Below, one piece after another: positions 29,677 through 40,600 of a stretch of DNA of 64,000 nt. The notes beneath the pieces are model-generated. The model worked only from the letters and a program-made list of their open reading frames with translations, made no database searches and was not told where the DNA came from. Source of the DNA: Rhodoblastus acidophilus. Lineage in GTDB: Bacteria > Pseudomonadota > Alphaproteobacteria > Rhizobiales > Beijerinckiaceae. The stretch covers positions 186,001-250,000 of the forward strand of contig NZ_FYDG01000004.1 of the NCBI RefSeq assembly GCF_900187365.1. Direction: 5' to 3'. Within the stretch, counting starts at the first letter, position 1, and each line of letters starts with the position of its first letter. A program made the position numbers and the translations under genes.

Positions 29677-30402
29677 ATGACGACCACAGTCAACACAGAC
29701 ACAAGGTTCGACGACCCGCTGGACGAATTCTGGCGCGAACCGCTCCCTTCGGTCGCATCGCGCAAATTCAGCATGAAAGCGCGCAGGACAGGCCGCTCCA
29801 CCATACCGGCAATCGTGGGAATTCCGCGCTATGTGCGGAAAGTCCAATGTGAAAGCCTCCTGGAGAGCAATTGTGCGATAGTGCTGCTGGCGCGCCGCGA
29901 CGTCATCAATCTGGTGGAGCAGCTGCCGCCAGTCGCCTATTTCGACGAAGTCGAGCAAAAGTGGAAAAAGCACCACTTCGACTTCCTGGCCCAACTCACT
30001 GACGGTTCAAGGATCGCTATCGCTGTGCGATCAGCTGCGCGTGCGCAAGAGGTCCGCGCCGTCGTCGAGGCTATAGCGGCGCAGGGCTGCGCGCTCGCCG
30101 ACGGATACGCCGTCGTCACCGACGCCGATTTGCCCATAAATCTGGTCAGGAATTCAGAGCTCATCCTGGCGGTGCGGCGCGACCATGACCGGTCAGCCGA
30201 CGAGAAAATCCGCGACATCGTCACAACGTTACACGGCACGACAACCATCGAAATGCTGGTTGCCGCCAGCGGGCTGGAGGGCAAGGGATTCCGCGCCGTT
30301 GTCCGCATGATCGACGAGGGCGAACTCGAGATCGCCCGCGACACACTGATCGACTACCCAGCGACCGTGCGCCGCCCCGCAACTGGGAGGGCGGCAGCAT
30401 GA
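29677..30402 (+). CDS. tnsA: TnsA-like endonuclease of E1 (catalytic Lys replaced by Arg)
   Basis: In Tn7, TnsA cuts the 5' ends of the transposon so that it moves by cut-and-paste. This 241-residue protein has the TnsA N-terminal fold: CESLLESN (E60 or E63), VEQLPPV, HHFDFLAQ (D102) and then AIAVRSA. The position held by the catalytic lysine in TnsA, and in the E2 copy (MVKPA), is R118 here. The nuclease may be weak or dead. The start is ATG 29677 with GGGGG six nt before it. Its stop overlaps tniA (ATGA). Confidence 0.85.
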   Translation: MTTTVNTDTRFDDPLDEFWREPLPSVASRKFSMKARRTGRSTIPAIVGIPRYVRKVQCESLLESNCAIVLLARRDVINLVEQLPPVAYFDEVEQKWKKHHFDFLAQLTDGSRIAIAVRSAARAQEVRAVVEAIAAQGCALADGYAVVTDADLPINLVRNSELILAVRRDHDRSADEKIRDIVTTLHGTTTIEMLVAASGLEGKGFRAVVRMIDEGELEIARDTLIDYPATVRRPATGRAAA

Positions 30403-32678
30403 AGGGCAAAGCTCTCGTCTCCTACCTGCCGAAACCACCTGCAGTTCAGCCAGTTCCGGTAATCCGCGAACACTACGGTCCGTATGACCGCATTGGCATA
30501 GGCATCGGTCTCAAAGGAGAAAACGCCGGAATTTACTACCGGTGCGTCTCCAGTTCCACCATCGGGCACTCCCTCGAGCGCCTCGACGGCACAAAGATGG
30601 TGGAAAGCTTCACACACGAAGACATCGCAGAAATTAAGAAAAGCGGTGGATATCTCTACGATAAAGATCACTTTGCGCCTGAGACGGCGACGATACGCTT
30701 ACGGACAGGCGGGTTGTACTTTGAAGACCTCCACAGAAATCGCCAAAACCGTGCAATACTCAAGCAGATAATCTGCGACGGACTGCAGCATCTGATAAAG
30801 GCGAAAATAATCGGAAAATCTGATGACGGCATCCAGCGTGGATTGAAGCTCATTTTCGAAACCAGGGGCAGCGAACTCGACAAGCTTGCGATGAAAAAAT
30901 GCAAAGATCGAGAAGGTTACCACCGCTGGATTCCCTGCAGCAAAACAGTGCGCCAATGGCTAAGGAATTACCAGGACGCAGACTGCAACGTACTTGGAAT
31001 CATCGACGCCTACCGTTACGGACCGCAGCCGTCGCCGCTTGACCAGGAAGTCCAGCAGATCCTGTTCGGAATGTCGCTGAAATACGCCAGCACCAGCAGG
31101 CTGAGCGTCGCTGACATATTCCGGAAAATGAAATCGGTCATCAAGCGGATCAACAAGACACGAACGAAGCAAAACCTGCCTCCCCTAGGATGTCCAGACT
31201 ACAACACACTCAACGCGCGTATTGAAGCCAACGGCGCATTCTACAATTTTGCCGGACGCGAAGGGCCGGATGAAGCCCGCAAGCATTTCGCGCTTGTTAT
31301 GGGCGGCGTTACAATAACCCGGATTGGTGAACGCTGGGAAATGGACTTTTGGGAGGTCCACATCATCATATGGCTTCGCCATGGACAACTATGGAAATAC
31401 CTTTCGCCGGAACAGAAGGACGAAATCGATCGAGGGCGATGGCGTTTATGCCTGGCCATTGATTGCGCAAGCCAAGTGATTGTTGGCGCACACATGGCGC
31501 CGACAGAGACAGCCGCAGCGGCAATAGCCACGCTCGAAATGGGAATGATCGACAAGAGCGCATACGCCGTCGCCGCCGGAGCGAGATCGACATGGCGTTT
31601 CCACGCAGGCTGCGAGAAACTCGCGACGGACCAGGGAAGCGCCTTTTTATCCAACAATTTCAAAGACGCGTGCGCGCGCCTCGGCATCAAGTCGGACAAT
31701 CCGCCCGCCGCCGTGCCGATCCTGCGCGGCAAGATCGAGCGGATTTTCCGCACGATCGACATCCAGGCGTTTTGCCGCCTCGTTGGACGGACGTTCGAAA
31801 ATGTCACCAAGCGCAACAACACCGAACAAGACCTAACGGCACTGACGATCGGGCAGCTGGCGACCATCCTGGTGCTCTACCTCGTCGACGTCTATCACAA
31901 CGAGGGACACGAAGGCTTGGGCGGTGAAACACCCGCCAACGCCTGGAATAGGCTCGAAAGGGAACGCGGCGTTCTGCCAGCGCCAGACATGCACCGTCGA
32001 CGCAACGCATGCGGCATCAGACTCACCCGCAAGGTGAACAAAGAAGGGGTCCGAGTCCTCAACAACTTCTACAACAACAGGATCCTGAACGAATATTTCC
32101 GTCAGGTTGGCGACGGCACGGAAGTCGACGTGATCGCTGACCGTCGCGACCTCGGCTGGATATCCGTCCGTCTCGGCGCGAGAGGCTTCGCCAACATCCC
32201 TTGCATCACCAAAGAGATGCAGGGCGTCAGCATGGTGACATGGATTGCCACGTGCAAGGTTCTGCGCGACCAGTTCAAGTCCCAGAACATTCCGTCAGAG
32301 GAGATCGCCCTCGATGCGCTCGACCGCATTGAGGAAATCGGCGAGGCCGCCAGGCTGGAGCATTCAATCGCGTGCCCGATCATTACGCCTGATGTCGTGG
32401 ACAGGCACGAAAGAATGGTCGAAATCCCCTGGAAATCTCGCGACGCCGCGCTGAGCAACCCGATCGCCGGTGGCGACATCCTCGCTCGCGCCATCACGCC
32501 CAGTCCGCCTGGAAGCTACACAGCGTCGCCCATACCGGAACCCACGCCACCTGCGCCGCGGCCAACGCCGCAGGAGCGGATCGACTTCGACCCGGAGACT
32601 GGCGAAATCACCCCTTCACCCAGCCAGGAGGACAACGATGACGATGAACTGCCTGAAGGATGGAACATCGAGGACTGA
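30399..32678 (+). CDS. tniA: TniA/TnsB transposase of E1
   Basis: This is the DDE transposase that binds the end repeats and joins the 3' ends to the target. The 759-residue protein has N-terminal HTH-type DNA-binding regions, an integrase (rve) core with D316 (EMDFWE), D411 (ATDQGS) and E447 (KIERIF), and a C-terminal Mu-type beta barrel. An acidic tail with Pro-rich linker ends it, as in TnsB proteins that contact the ATPase. All catalytic residues are present. It overlaps tnsA by 4 nt. Confidence 0.95.
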   Translation: MKGKALVSYLPKPPAVQPVPVIREHYGPYDRIGIGIGLKGENAGIYYRCVSSSTIGHSLERLDGTKMVESFTHEDIAEIKKSGGYLYDKDHFAPETATIRLRTGGLYFEDLHRNRQNRAILKQIICDGLQHLIKAKIIGKSDDGIQRGLKLIFETRGSELDKLAMKKCKDREGYHRWIPCSKTVRQWLRNYQDADCNVLGIIDAYRYGPQPSPLDQEVQQILFGMSLKYASTSRLSVADIFRKMKSVIKRINKTRTKQNLPPLGCPDYNTLNARIEANGAFYNFAGREGPDEARKHFALVMGGVTITRIGERWEMDFWEVHIIIWLRHGQLWKYLSPEQKDEIDRGRWRLCLAIDCASQVIVGAHMAPTETAAAAIATLEMGMIDKSAYAVAAGARSTWRFHAGCEKLATDQGSAFLSNNFKDACARLGIKSDNPPAAVPILRGKIERIFRTIDIQAFCRLVGRTFENVTKRNNTEQDLTALTIGQLATILVLYLVDVYHNEGHEGLGGETPANAWNRLERERGVLPAPDMHRRRNACGIRLTRKVNKEGVRVLNNFYNNRILNEYFRQVGDGTEVDVIADRRDLGWISVRLGARGFANIPCITKEMQGVSMVTWIATCKVLRDQFKSQNIPSEEIALDALDRIEEIGEAARLEHSIACPIITPDVVDRHERMVEIPWKSRDAALSNPIAGGDILARAITPSPPGSYTASPIPEPTPPAPRPTPQERIDFDPETGEITPSPSQEDNDDDELPEGWNIED

Positions 32679-32689
32679 AAGGAAACATA

Positions 32690-33706
32690 ATGGACCAGAA
32701 TACACCAGATCCAGATCGAATACGCACGATCATGCGCGACCTGCGCATGAAATACATCAAATCACCGCGCGACGAAAAGCTGCAGGAAATATTTCAGTGG
32801 CTGGTCGGGCGCGGCAGCCTTCGCCAGATGCCCAATCAAATAGCCAACGGCGCGAGACTCGCGGAGGGACGCGCCGTGGCGGTGTCCGGCTACAGCGGCG
32901 AAGGGAAAACAACGGCGATCGGACGCATATTTGCCAACAACCCGAACCTGCCGGACTTCGGACAGCCGTCCTGCAAGGTCGTCTGCGTCACCACCCCAGC
33001 GCCCTGCACGCTCAAGACGCTTGGGCGCGCCATCCTGCGAGCGCTGGGATATCCGCTCAACGCGGACAGAAAGGAACATGAAATCTGGGAGATGGTCCAC
33101 GCCCGACTGGCGCAGATGGGAACGCAGATCATCTTCATAGACGAGCTTCAAAACGTGACGTCCATCGCCAAGAAGGACGAGGCGACACGCATCAGAGACA
33201 CGCTGAAATCGCTGATGAACTCGCCGGAACATCCGGTCTGCCTGATGTTCTCGGGCTTGCCGGAAATCGAACGGTTTCTCACGGAAGACGAACAGGTCGC
33301 ACGGCGCACGCGCTTCGTGAAATTCGAAACCATCAACGAATCCAATGCGGCAGTCATCAAGGCCATCATCAAGAGCTACACGAACGTTGCAGCTCTGGCC
33401 GTCACCTTCGGCGACAAGCTCGCAGAGCGGCTCATCCACGCCTCCAACGGAAGGTTCGGCGTCATCATCGAGATGACGCTCGAGGCGATCGAAATTGCCC
33501 TCGAGGCCGGCGCAACGGAACTGACGCGCGAGCACTTCGCCACCGCCTATGTATGGCGGACAGGAAATGCCGCGCCAGCGAACCCCTTCGTCGCTGACAA
33601 CTGGCGAGCGATCAATTCCCGCCGTGTGCACCTCAGAGATGTGTTTGACGGCCACGAGGATCAGGAAGCGCAAGCCACCAAGAAAACTTCCAGAAGAAGA
33701 AGATGA
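32690..33706 (+). CDS. tniB: TniB/TnsC transposition ATPase of E1
   Basis: This AAA+ regulator links target choice to the transposase and confers target immunity. The 338-residue protein has Walker A GYSGEGKT (67-74), Walker B IIFIDELQ (D151, E152) and a sensor-type region near LMFSGLPEIE. The start is ATG 32690 with AAAGGA seven nt upstream; this is 11 nt after the tniA stop. The basic C-terminus (KKTSRRRR) may touch DNA. Confidence 0.93.
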   Translation: MDQNTPDPDRIRTIMRDLRMKYIKSPRDEKLQEIFQWLVGRGSLRQMPNQIANGARLAEGRAVAVSGYSGEGKTTAIGRIFANNPNLPDFGQPSCKVVCVTTPAPCTLKTLGRAILRALGYPLNADRKEHEIWEMVHARLAQMGTQIIFIDELQNVTSIAKKDEATRIRDTLKSLMNSPEHPVCLMFSGLPEIERFLTEDEQVARRTRFVKFETINESNAAVIKAIIKSYTNVAALAVTFGDKLAERLIHASNGRFGVIIEMTLEAIEIALEAGATELTREHFATAYVWRTGNAAPANPFVADNWRAINSRRVHLRDVFDGHEDQEAQATKKTSRRRR

Positions 33707-33710
33707 GACA

Positions 33711-35561
33711 ATGCAACAGCTTTGCCCAACACTGACGCCCGGAATCGACGAAACACCAATAAGCTTCGCGTCGCGCTTGGCGCACCTTCACAATATCCAC
33801 CATCTGCGCCGCTTCTGCACAGACCTCGGCCTGCCCTTTCAGGGCATCGCCGACGGCGACCCCGTCGCCATAGGAATGCTCGCAAGGGTTTCTGGAGCCG
33901 ACGAACAGCAGCTTCAGGCCAACGCCTTCGTGCGCGACGGTACGGATTACCGCATCCGCGGCCAAAAGCTGATCAAATCCACCTGCGCGCTGACCCACAT
34001 CCGGATCTGCCCGCTATGTGCGGCGGAAGACATCAGGACTTTCGGTCTGGCGCCCGAGATCGCCATCTACGACCGCCTGCAATGGAAAATCACGTCGATC
34101 CGCACCTGCGTGAACCATAGCGTCGCGTTGGAACACCTCGGCGTGGAGGACAAGACCAACTCCGTGCACCATTTCGCCGGCGCCATAGCATCTCGGCTCC
34201 CCCAGATCAGCGCGCTCGAACCGATCGCCCGCGACGCATCCGGGCTCGAACATTACCTGGTCGGACGCCTCAACGGCCTGGCCAGCGCCATACCCTTCCT
34301 GGACAGCATGGAGTTCCACGCCGCGGCAAAAACCTGTGAGATGATCGGCGCCATCGCGACCAGCGGACGACATGTGGCCGTGAGCAGCTTCTCGGAAGAC
34401 GACTGGCGAAGCGCGGGCCAGGCAGGATTTGAAATCGCCAAGGGCGGAGAAGATTCCATCCGCGCCTTCCTGCAGGAATTGCAGCGCACCTTCACGCCGA
34501 GAGCTGGCGTCGCCCATGACGGACCCCAGGGCGTATACGACCAACTGTACAAATGGGCGGAGTTTTCAGCCCAAAGCAGCGACTTCGACGCCTTCCGCGC
34601 AATTTTCCACCAGCACATTGTCAGAACCATGCCGATCAGCGCTGGCGAAACCCTGCTGGGCAGGATCGTGGAAGAACGCCAGGTGCATTCAATCAGGACG
34701 GCGGCGAAGAAATTTCAGGTCCACCCCAAGCGCCTGAGAAAGATCCTCGCCATCAAGGGGCTGATCCCAGCAAACCACGAAGGGCTTCACGACAACCACC
34801 TCATGATGGACGCCGAAGCAGTCCAGAAGCTCTACGATGACGGCGTGCTCACCGGACTGACACGAAAGGACACGGAGGACTATATCGGCGCTGGACGTGT
34901 CCAGACAAAGGTCATGGTCGACGCCGGCATCCTCGTTCCGGCGATTGCGACCAGCGACATAGGCGACCAGGGCGGATGGAGCTCATTCCCGACCAGGACT
35001 CTCGACGCCTTCCTCGCGCGGCTGATGCAAGACGCCGTGCCTGTGGCAACCGCAGGCGAAGAACAATTCGACATTCCAGCGGCGGCGAAACGCGCCAACT
35101 GCTCAGCCGCCGAAATCGTCCGCATGATCCTGGACAGGAAGCTGAACTGGGTGGGCAGACTGACGACGAAGGACAAATATATGTCCGTCCTCGTCGACCT
35201 GCAGGAAGTCAAGGCGAAGACGCAAAACCTGCAGCCCCTCGACGGCCTCACGGCGCAACAGGTTCAGCAGGCGCTGAAGACGACACACGCAGTCGTACGC
35301 GCGCTGATCGACGAGGGAATTCTGCGACAGGAGAAACACATCCATCCAGTCAACCGCTGCCCAGTCATGATTACGCCCCACGCCGAATTCAAATCATTTC
35401 AGGAGACCTACGTATCGCTGACTGAATTGGCAAAAAAAGCAGACACCCACCCACTGACATTGAAAAAGCTCTTGTATGAAATGGATATTGACCCAGCGAT
35501 CGACCCAAAAAGGGTTCACGCGACCTTCTATGAAAGAAGCAAAGTACAGGAGCATGAGTGA
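33711..35561 (+). CDS. tniQ: TniQ/TnsD target-selection protein of E1
   Basis: TniQ/TnsD proteins choose the target; TnsD binds a fixed chromosomal site. This 616-residue protein has the TniQ zinc ligands C100, C103, C133 and H136 (CPLC...CVNH) and the lead PISFASRLAHLH. The long part after 350 has repeated HTH-like units (for example AAKRANCSAAEIVRMILDRK), suited to reading a DNA site. As E1 sits just behind nrdJ, this protein is the best candidate to bind the nrdJ 3' end. The start is ATG 33711, 4 nt after tniB. Confidence 0.9.
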   Translation: MQQLCPTLTPGIDETPISFASRLAHLHNIHHLRRFCTDLGLPFQGIADGDPVAIGMLARVSGADEQQLQANAFVRDGTDYRIRGQKLIKSTCALTHIRICPLCAAEDIRTFGLAPEIAIYDRLQWKITSIRTCVNHSVALEHLGVEDKTNSVHHFAGAIASRLPQISALEPIARDASGLEHYLVGRLNGLASAIPFLDSMEFHAAAKTCEMIGAIATSGRHVAVSSFSEDDWRSAGQAGFEIAKGGEDSIRAFLQELQRTFTPRAGVAHDGPQGVYDQLYKWAEFSAQSSDFDAFRAIFHQHIVRTMPISAGETLLGRIVEERQVHSIRTAAKKFQVHPKRLRKILAIKGLIPANHEGLHDNHLMMDAEAVQKLYDDGVLTGLTRKDTEDYIGAGRVQTKVMVDAGILVPAIATSDIGDQGGWSSFPTRTLDAFLARLMQDAVPVATAGEEQFDIPAAAKRANCSAAEIVRMILDRKLNWVGRLTTKDKYMSVLVDLQEVKAKTQNLQPLDGLTAQQVQQALKTTHAVVRALIDEGILRQEKHIHPVNRCPVMITPHAEFKSFQETYVSLTELAKKADTHPLTLKKLLYEMDIDPAIDPKRVHATFYERSKVQEHE

Positions 35562-35737
35562 AACGCGATATCGTGTTCGCGGCGCTCGCCGCAGCAACTG
35601 GCATAAATCTCGCCGAGGCGGTGAGCATCAGCGTAAAGGCAACCACCCTCTGGAAAGCGCCTCACCGCGGACGTGGACAAATCATGCGGTCAAATTTTAT
35701 CCGCGTCATTTTCAATCGACGAAATTATTTTTATTGA
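35558..35737 (+). CDS. Possible small protein overlapping the tniQ stop
   Basis: A GTG start overlaps the tniQ stop (GTGA), as if translationally coupled, and gives 59 residues: VKRDIVFAALAAATGINLAE, then a hydrophobic-basic rest. The first half could form a small HTH. A second frame across the same bases is also open, so coding is not certain. I list it because of the coupling and the position. Confidence 0.3.
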   Translation: MKRDIVFAALAAATGINLAEAVSISVKATTLWKAPHRGRGQIMRSNFIRVIFNRRNYFY

Positions 35738-35796
35738 CATAAAACAACTGATGCGGAACACTTTTTTATACCAAAACATAAGCGATCAGAAACGCA

Positions 35797-36237
35797 ATGA
35801 AACAATACAAACAATTCGCCGCAATAGCCGTTATGAGCTACCTCGCAATTAATCCCGCAAGATCAGAGACACTCGCAATCGGACCTACAAAATGCTTTTC
35901 TTCAATAGAGGAATTGCTCAATGCGGAAATCAATAAGAATGGCGTAAAGATAAATAACTTTAATATGGAACGAGGGAACTCGCTGTTTTCGCGAAATATG
36001 AAATCTTTCCACTTTTCTGCGTCTGGCGTAAATCGTACAGACAAGGATGTCCATTTAGACATTCAATTAGTTGGTTATCGCCAAAACAACGATTTCGCAT
36101 TCATTATTGTTGCAAAACCAATGATGAGCATACTCAGTGCTGGAAAAAACGAAGAGATATCTGGAGATTCATTCGAAGGCAACAACCCAGTAACGGAATT
36201 GTCGAAGGTGTGCATACGGGTGATTGGCGATTTCTAA
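35797..36237 (+). CDS. Exported hypothetical protein
   Basis: This 146-residue protein has an N-terminal signal peptide (MKQYKQFAAIAVMSYLAI, probable cut after ARS near 23) and two later cysteines (CFSS and VCIRV) that may pair in the periplasm. It is AT-rich cargo of E1. It probably forms a unit with the TM2 gene and the broken exported gene downstream. I do not recognise the family. Confidence 0.55.
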   Translation: MKQYKQFAAIAVMSYLAINPARSETLAIGPTKCFSSIEELLNAEINKNGVKINNFNMERGNSLFSRNMKSFHFSASGVNRTDKDVHLDIQLVGYRQNNDFAFIIVAKPMMSILSAGKNEEISGDSFEGNNPVTELSKVCIRVIGDF

Positions 36238-36308
36238 TATCACATAATTTTCTCTCAACACTATCAAAATCAATAAATGTTCAACAAGCGATAACAAAGG
36301 AAAAAACA

Positions 36309-36590
36309 ATGACTCAATATCAAATCTCTGTGCCTCTAAAAAGCGTCGGAACAGCATACCTTTTATGGTTGTTTTTCGGGTTTTTAGGAGCCCACAAATT
36401 CTATTTAAACAGGCCAGGATGGGGAATAATATATATTTTTACGTTCGGCTTTTTCTTAATCGGACTGATACTCGACTTGTTCACAATGTCATATCATGTG
36501 CGCATTGCCTCAGGAGGGCTGTTTAGAAATCAATATTCACTTTTCAAAATAAGCGCCCGATTTCCCCTGGTTAAGGAATCTGCCAAATGA
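36309..36590 (+). CDS. TM2 domain membrane protein
   Basis: This 93-residue protein has the TM2 pattern: helix one with AYLLWLFFGFLGAHKFYLNR, a short turn with RPGWGIIY, and helix two ending in LILDLFTM. TM2 proteins are small two-helix membrane proteins of unknown or varied role, some tied to envelope toxins. It starts at ATG 36309. Its stop overlaps the next start (ATGA). Confidence 0.75.
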   Translation: MTQYQISVPLKSVGTAYLLWLFFGFLGAHKFYLNRPGWGIIYIFTFGFFLIGLILDLFTMSYHVRIASGGLFRNQYSLFKISARFPLVKESAK

Positions 36591-37189
36591 AAATGCCGAT
36601 CTATCTCTCATGCTTGGTTTTAGCAGCAGTAACATCTTTCTGGTCTACACATGTCTATGCCGAACAATAACACCGCATTGCGAATAAACCATATGTAATT
36701 GGAAGCTGGGCTGTACTAACACGAACAGACCCAATCACCGATGATAAATCCGTCGCAGTACAAACACCGCTCAACGCGAATGCAGGCCCATACTTAAGAA
36801 TAGACTGTGAGCATGAAAAGCCATACTTAACATTTGGCATACCAGGCATAACGTGGAACCCAAACGAATTACTAACTGTTTCACTAAGGATCGACCATGG
36901 GAATGTTATAACGTCCAAATACGTAACCATAGGAACGCTTGGGCGAATAGCTGCAAATCTTTCTAGAGAAACATATGAAAAAATACAAAATGCAAAATTA
37001 ATATCAGCATTTATTGAACGTGACGATGGGTATAATTGGACTTTAGAACTGCCAGTAATGCAAACGCAAGAAGCAATGAAGCCGATGCTAGAGGCTTGCC
37101 CCATAAGTTCAGCGGTATCAATCAAAGATATAATCAAAAACCAAAATCAACCACCGCAAAATGGGACTGGCTCAATCCAGTCTAAATGA
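36587..37189 (+). pseudogene. Exported protein gene broken by a stop after the signal peptide
   Basis: From ATG 36587 the frame reads a signal peptide ending THVYAEQ and then TAA (36668-36670). The same frame stays open for 172 more codons to TGA 37187-37189, with protein-like content (GSWAVLTRTDPITDDKSVAV, later YNWTLELPVMQ). A single nonsense change therefore splits a 200-residue exported protein. The start overlaps the TM2 stop by 4 nt. Readthrough or a sequencing error are alternatives. Confidence 0.65.
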
Positions 37190-37633
37190 TATTAACGACT
37201 AACAATTTCAGCGGGAAGGAACAGGATCCGCGCGAACTACTCTCAAAACGCAAACATTTCAAAAAGCAGCGAAGACAGAATAACCAGTCGAATGTATAAT
37301 GTACGACCATCGCGATCCTGATTTACACTATTGTACCAAGCGGTACCGCCATGACGCTGACGCTGCGTCACTTATCTCAAGCGGAGCCGCTGAAGGGCGC
37401 AGCGACTGAATCCAATGAGCTAGACTAAAGCGCGCCAACGACAAAGATCCACCAGCGCGAGCCCCACATGAACGAGTGAATCGCCTGCGCAGGAAATTTT
37501 AGCCTCATTGCCCCAGGAAAACATACCTAATTGTGAACTTTTTCGCTTCAGCTCGGCTTGAAACGCGCTATCATTTTTTGCGCCTCAGCCGCGCCAAGGC
37601 TTGATTCAAAAGACATAATTGCGAGGTAAAACA
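37190..37633. other. Gene-free gap with small hairpins upstream of the TrlF gene
   Basis: No gene is seen in these 444 bases. Three short symmetric units sit together: GCGGTACCGC (37340-37349), TGACGC/GCGTCA (37352-37370) and AGCGG/CCGCT (37380-37391). They may be remnants of a regulatory or structured RNA. Confidence 0.4.
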
Positions 37634-40600
37634 ATGTATTCCAGGGGATCGGAGTGGCGCGAATGGGATTTGCACATTCATACACCCGCATCATTCCACT
37701 GGAATGGTGAGCATTTTGGAGCCGACGCTGCCCGGAACGCTCAGTTGGTCGACGAGATGATTGGCGCGCTGAACGATGCGCGGCCAATTGCATTTTCGAT
37801 AATGGATTATTGGAACTTCGAAGGATGGTTCGCCCTACAAAGGCGTCGGCGGGAGCAAGGTTCTCCAGAGCTAACAAAGACCGTCTTTCCTGGAATAGAG
37901 CTACGACTCGCCGCGCCTATTGAAGGGCGCCTCAATGCGCACGTTCTCTTCTCAGACAAGATTAGCGACCAGCATCTAAAGGATTTCCTATCGCGTTTAA
38001 AGTTAGAGCTGACCAACCAGCCACTTTCCCGTGACGCGCTTATAGGATATGCGCGGCAAGTCGGAGACGATATATTAGCTACACATGGTTTTGACAAAAG
38101 CACAATCATCGGAAACGAGGCCGAAGCATACAAAGCTGGGTGCACCATTGCCGAGATAAACGTTGATTCCTACAAGGAGGCAATCCGCCTCGTGCCCGAC
38201 TCGCAGGCAGTCGGTTTCATGCCCTTCTCGACCAATGACGGGCTTCAATCCGTCAAGTGGTCAAGGCACTACGCATACGTACTCGGGCTATTCCAATGTT
38301 CGCCAATCTTCGAAACCCGAAAGCCTGAGCAATGGGCGGCCTTCGCGGGCATAGAGACGCAAGAGAACAAAGCCTGGTTCGCCAATTTTCAGGCCGCCCT
38401 CAAGGGAATTCCACGACTGGCGGTTTCGGGTAGCGACGCGCACTGTTTCCGAGGAAATGGCACCAATGACAAACGCGGCTATGGCGATTTTCCGTCGGGG
38501 AAGCGCACATGGATCAAGGCCGACCCAACCTGGAAGGGCTTGCTGCAAGCGCTCAAGGAACCTGCGAAGCGTTCATACATCGGGGAGCAGCCGCCAAAGC
38601 TGGACCGCATCAAGCAGAACAAAACTTTTTATATCGACTGCGTAAGCGTTCGGAAAGCTGACAACAGCACGATTCAAGATGCATGGCTTGATGGAGTAAA
38701 AATCCCACTTAATCCAGACTTGGTTGCAATCATTGGAAACAAGGGAAGCGGAAAGAGCGCCCTCGCAGATATCATCGCATTGCTCGGAAACTCACAGCAG
38801 AGCATTCACTTCTCCTTTTTGAAGAAGGATCGTTTCCGCGGGAAGGCCGGAGAGCCAGCCAGACAGTTCATAGGTGAGCTATCATGGCTCGCCGGTGATC
38901 CCAGCACCATGCCTCTAGCAGATGACCCATCGGTAGACCGGGTCGAACTTGTGCGATACATCCCGCAAGGTCGTTTCGAGGCCCTGTGCAACGATCATGT
39001 GTCAGGAAAAACCGACCGGTTTGAAAAGGAACTCCGAGGCGTCATCTTTTCACACGTACCTGCCAGCATCCGCTTGGACGCACTTGATTTCGATCAACTC
39101 ATTGAAAAGCAAGAGAGTGTCTTCCGAGCTCGGATCAACGAGCTTCGAAAGTCGTTGCGGGCCCTCAACCAGCAGATCGTGGAAACAGAAGACCAACTTC
39201 ACCCAAAGGTCAAAAAGAACATCGAAGAACTGATCAGACTAAAGATAGGCGAATACGAAGGGCAAAAGGCGTTAGAGCCTACTGCGGTTAATCCACCTGC
39301 GGAAGAGCTAAGCCCAGAACAAGCCGTGGCTAGTTCACGACTTGCAGAAATATCCGCACGACTGGAAGAGCTTGAGGTTGGATACAAGGCCACCAATCCG
39401 GCGCACCAGCTGATTAAAAAGAAACAAAGGTCTATCAGGAGCATCAATGATAGGCTTGCGTTGGTCGAAAGACAATTTAAAGAATTTACAAATGAGATCG
39501 CCAACGACCTGAGCATTATTGGCGTTAACACGAGCGATTTAATCACGCTTTCAATAAACCGAACGCTACTTAATAGCCATCAAGAAGCGCTCAGTTTGGA
39601 AGACGAAACTATATCTAAAACCGTTAAGGATATTGGCGAAGAGCAATTCAAGTTGATCGAGGAGCGAAAGTGTCTCGCGGAAAAGTTGAACGAACCACAG
39701 AAGCAATATCAAGTTTATGTACAGGCAGTGAAAGAATGGAAAGCTGCCTTGGAGGCAATAGACGGTTCAGAAACTGAGCCGGATAGCCTTAGAGGTCTGC
39801 GGAGGCGCCTGACTCAGATAGACAAACTGGGAGACTTCCTTACAGACAAAAAGGCAGAAAGGCTGGAGATTACACGACAACTTTTCGGCGTTCTCGACGA
39901 ACAGCGCAAAGCGCGCGAAGAGCTATTCGCGCCATTGCAGGAGTTGATTCAAACCAACTCCCTCATCCGCGATCATTATAAGCTCCAATTCCAATCTAAG
40001 CTTCTAGGCTCGCCAGAAACGGTCGCCTCACAGCTATTCAGTGGAATTAAACAACTTAGAGGTGAAATCCGCGGCGAAGATGAAAGCTTTGCAGCCGTGA
40101 GAACACGGTTTGAGAAATACCAGTTCGACTCTGCCGACGACTGCGTCGCTTTCGCATCTGAAATAGCCACACTCCTTGAGGAAAGCGCTGACGGGCAGAA
40201 CCATATTCCCGGAATACGCACCATCATGCGCAAGGACAAAGAGCCGGCAGACGTATATAGCTACATCTTTGGCCTACAATATCTAGAACCAAAATACACA
40301 TTGCTCTTCCAGGATACGCAAATTGAGCAGCTGTCACCTGGGCAGCGCGGTGCTTTGCTTCTGATTTTCTACCTGCTGGTCGACAAAGGACGCAATCCCA
40401 TTGTGCTGGATCAGCCAGAAGAAAACCTCGACAACGAGACCGTCGTAAGCCTGCTGGTTCCGGTTCTGAACGAGGCAAAGAAAACACGCCAAATCATCAT
40501 GGTGACCCACAATCCGAACCTCGCAGTCGTGTGCGACGCCGAACAAATCATCCATGCAACATTCGATCGGAAAAATGGCGCACGAATCTCATACCATTCC

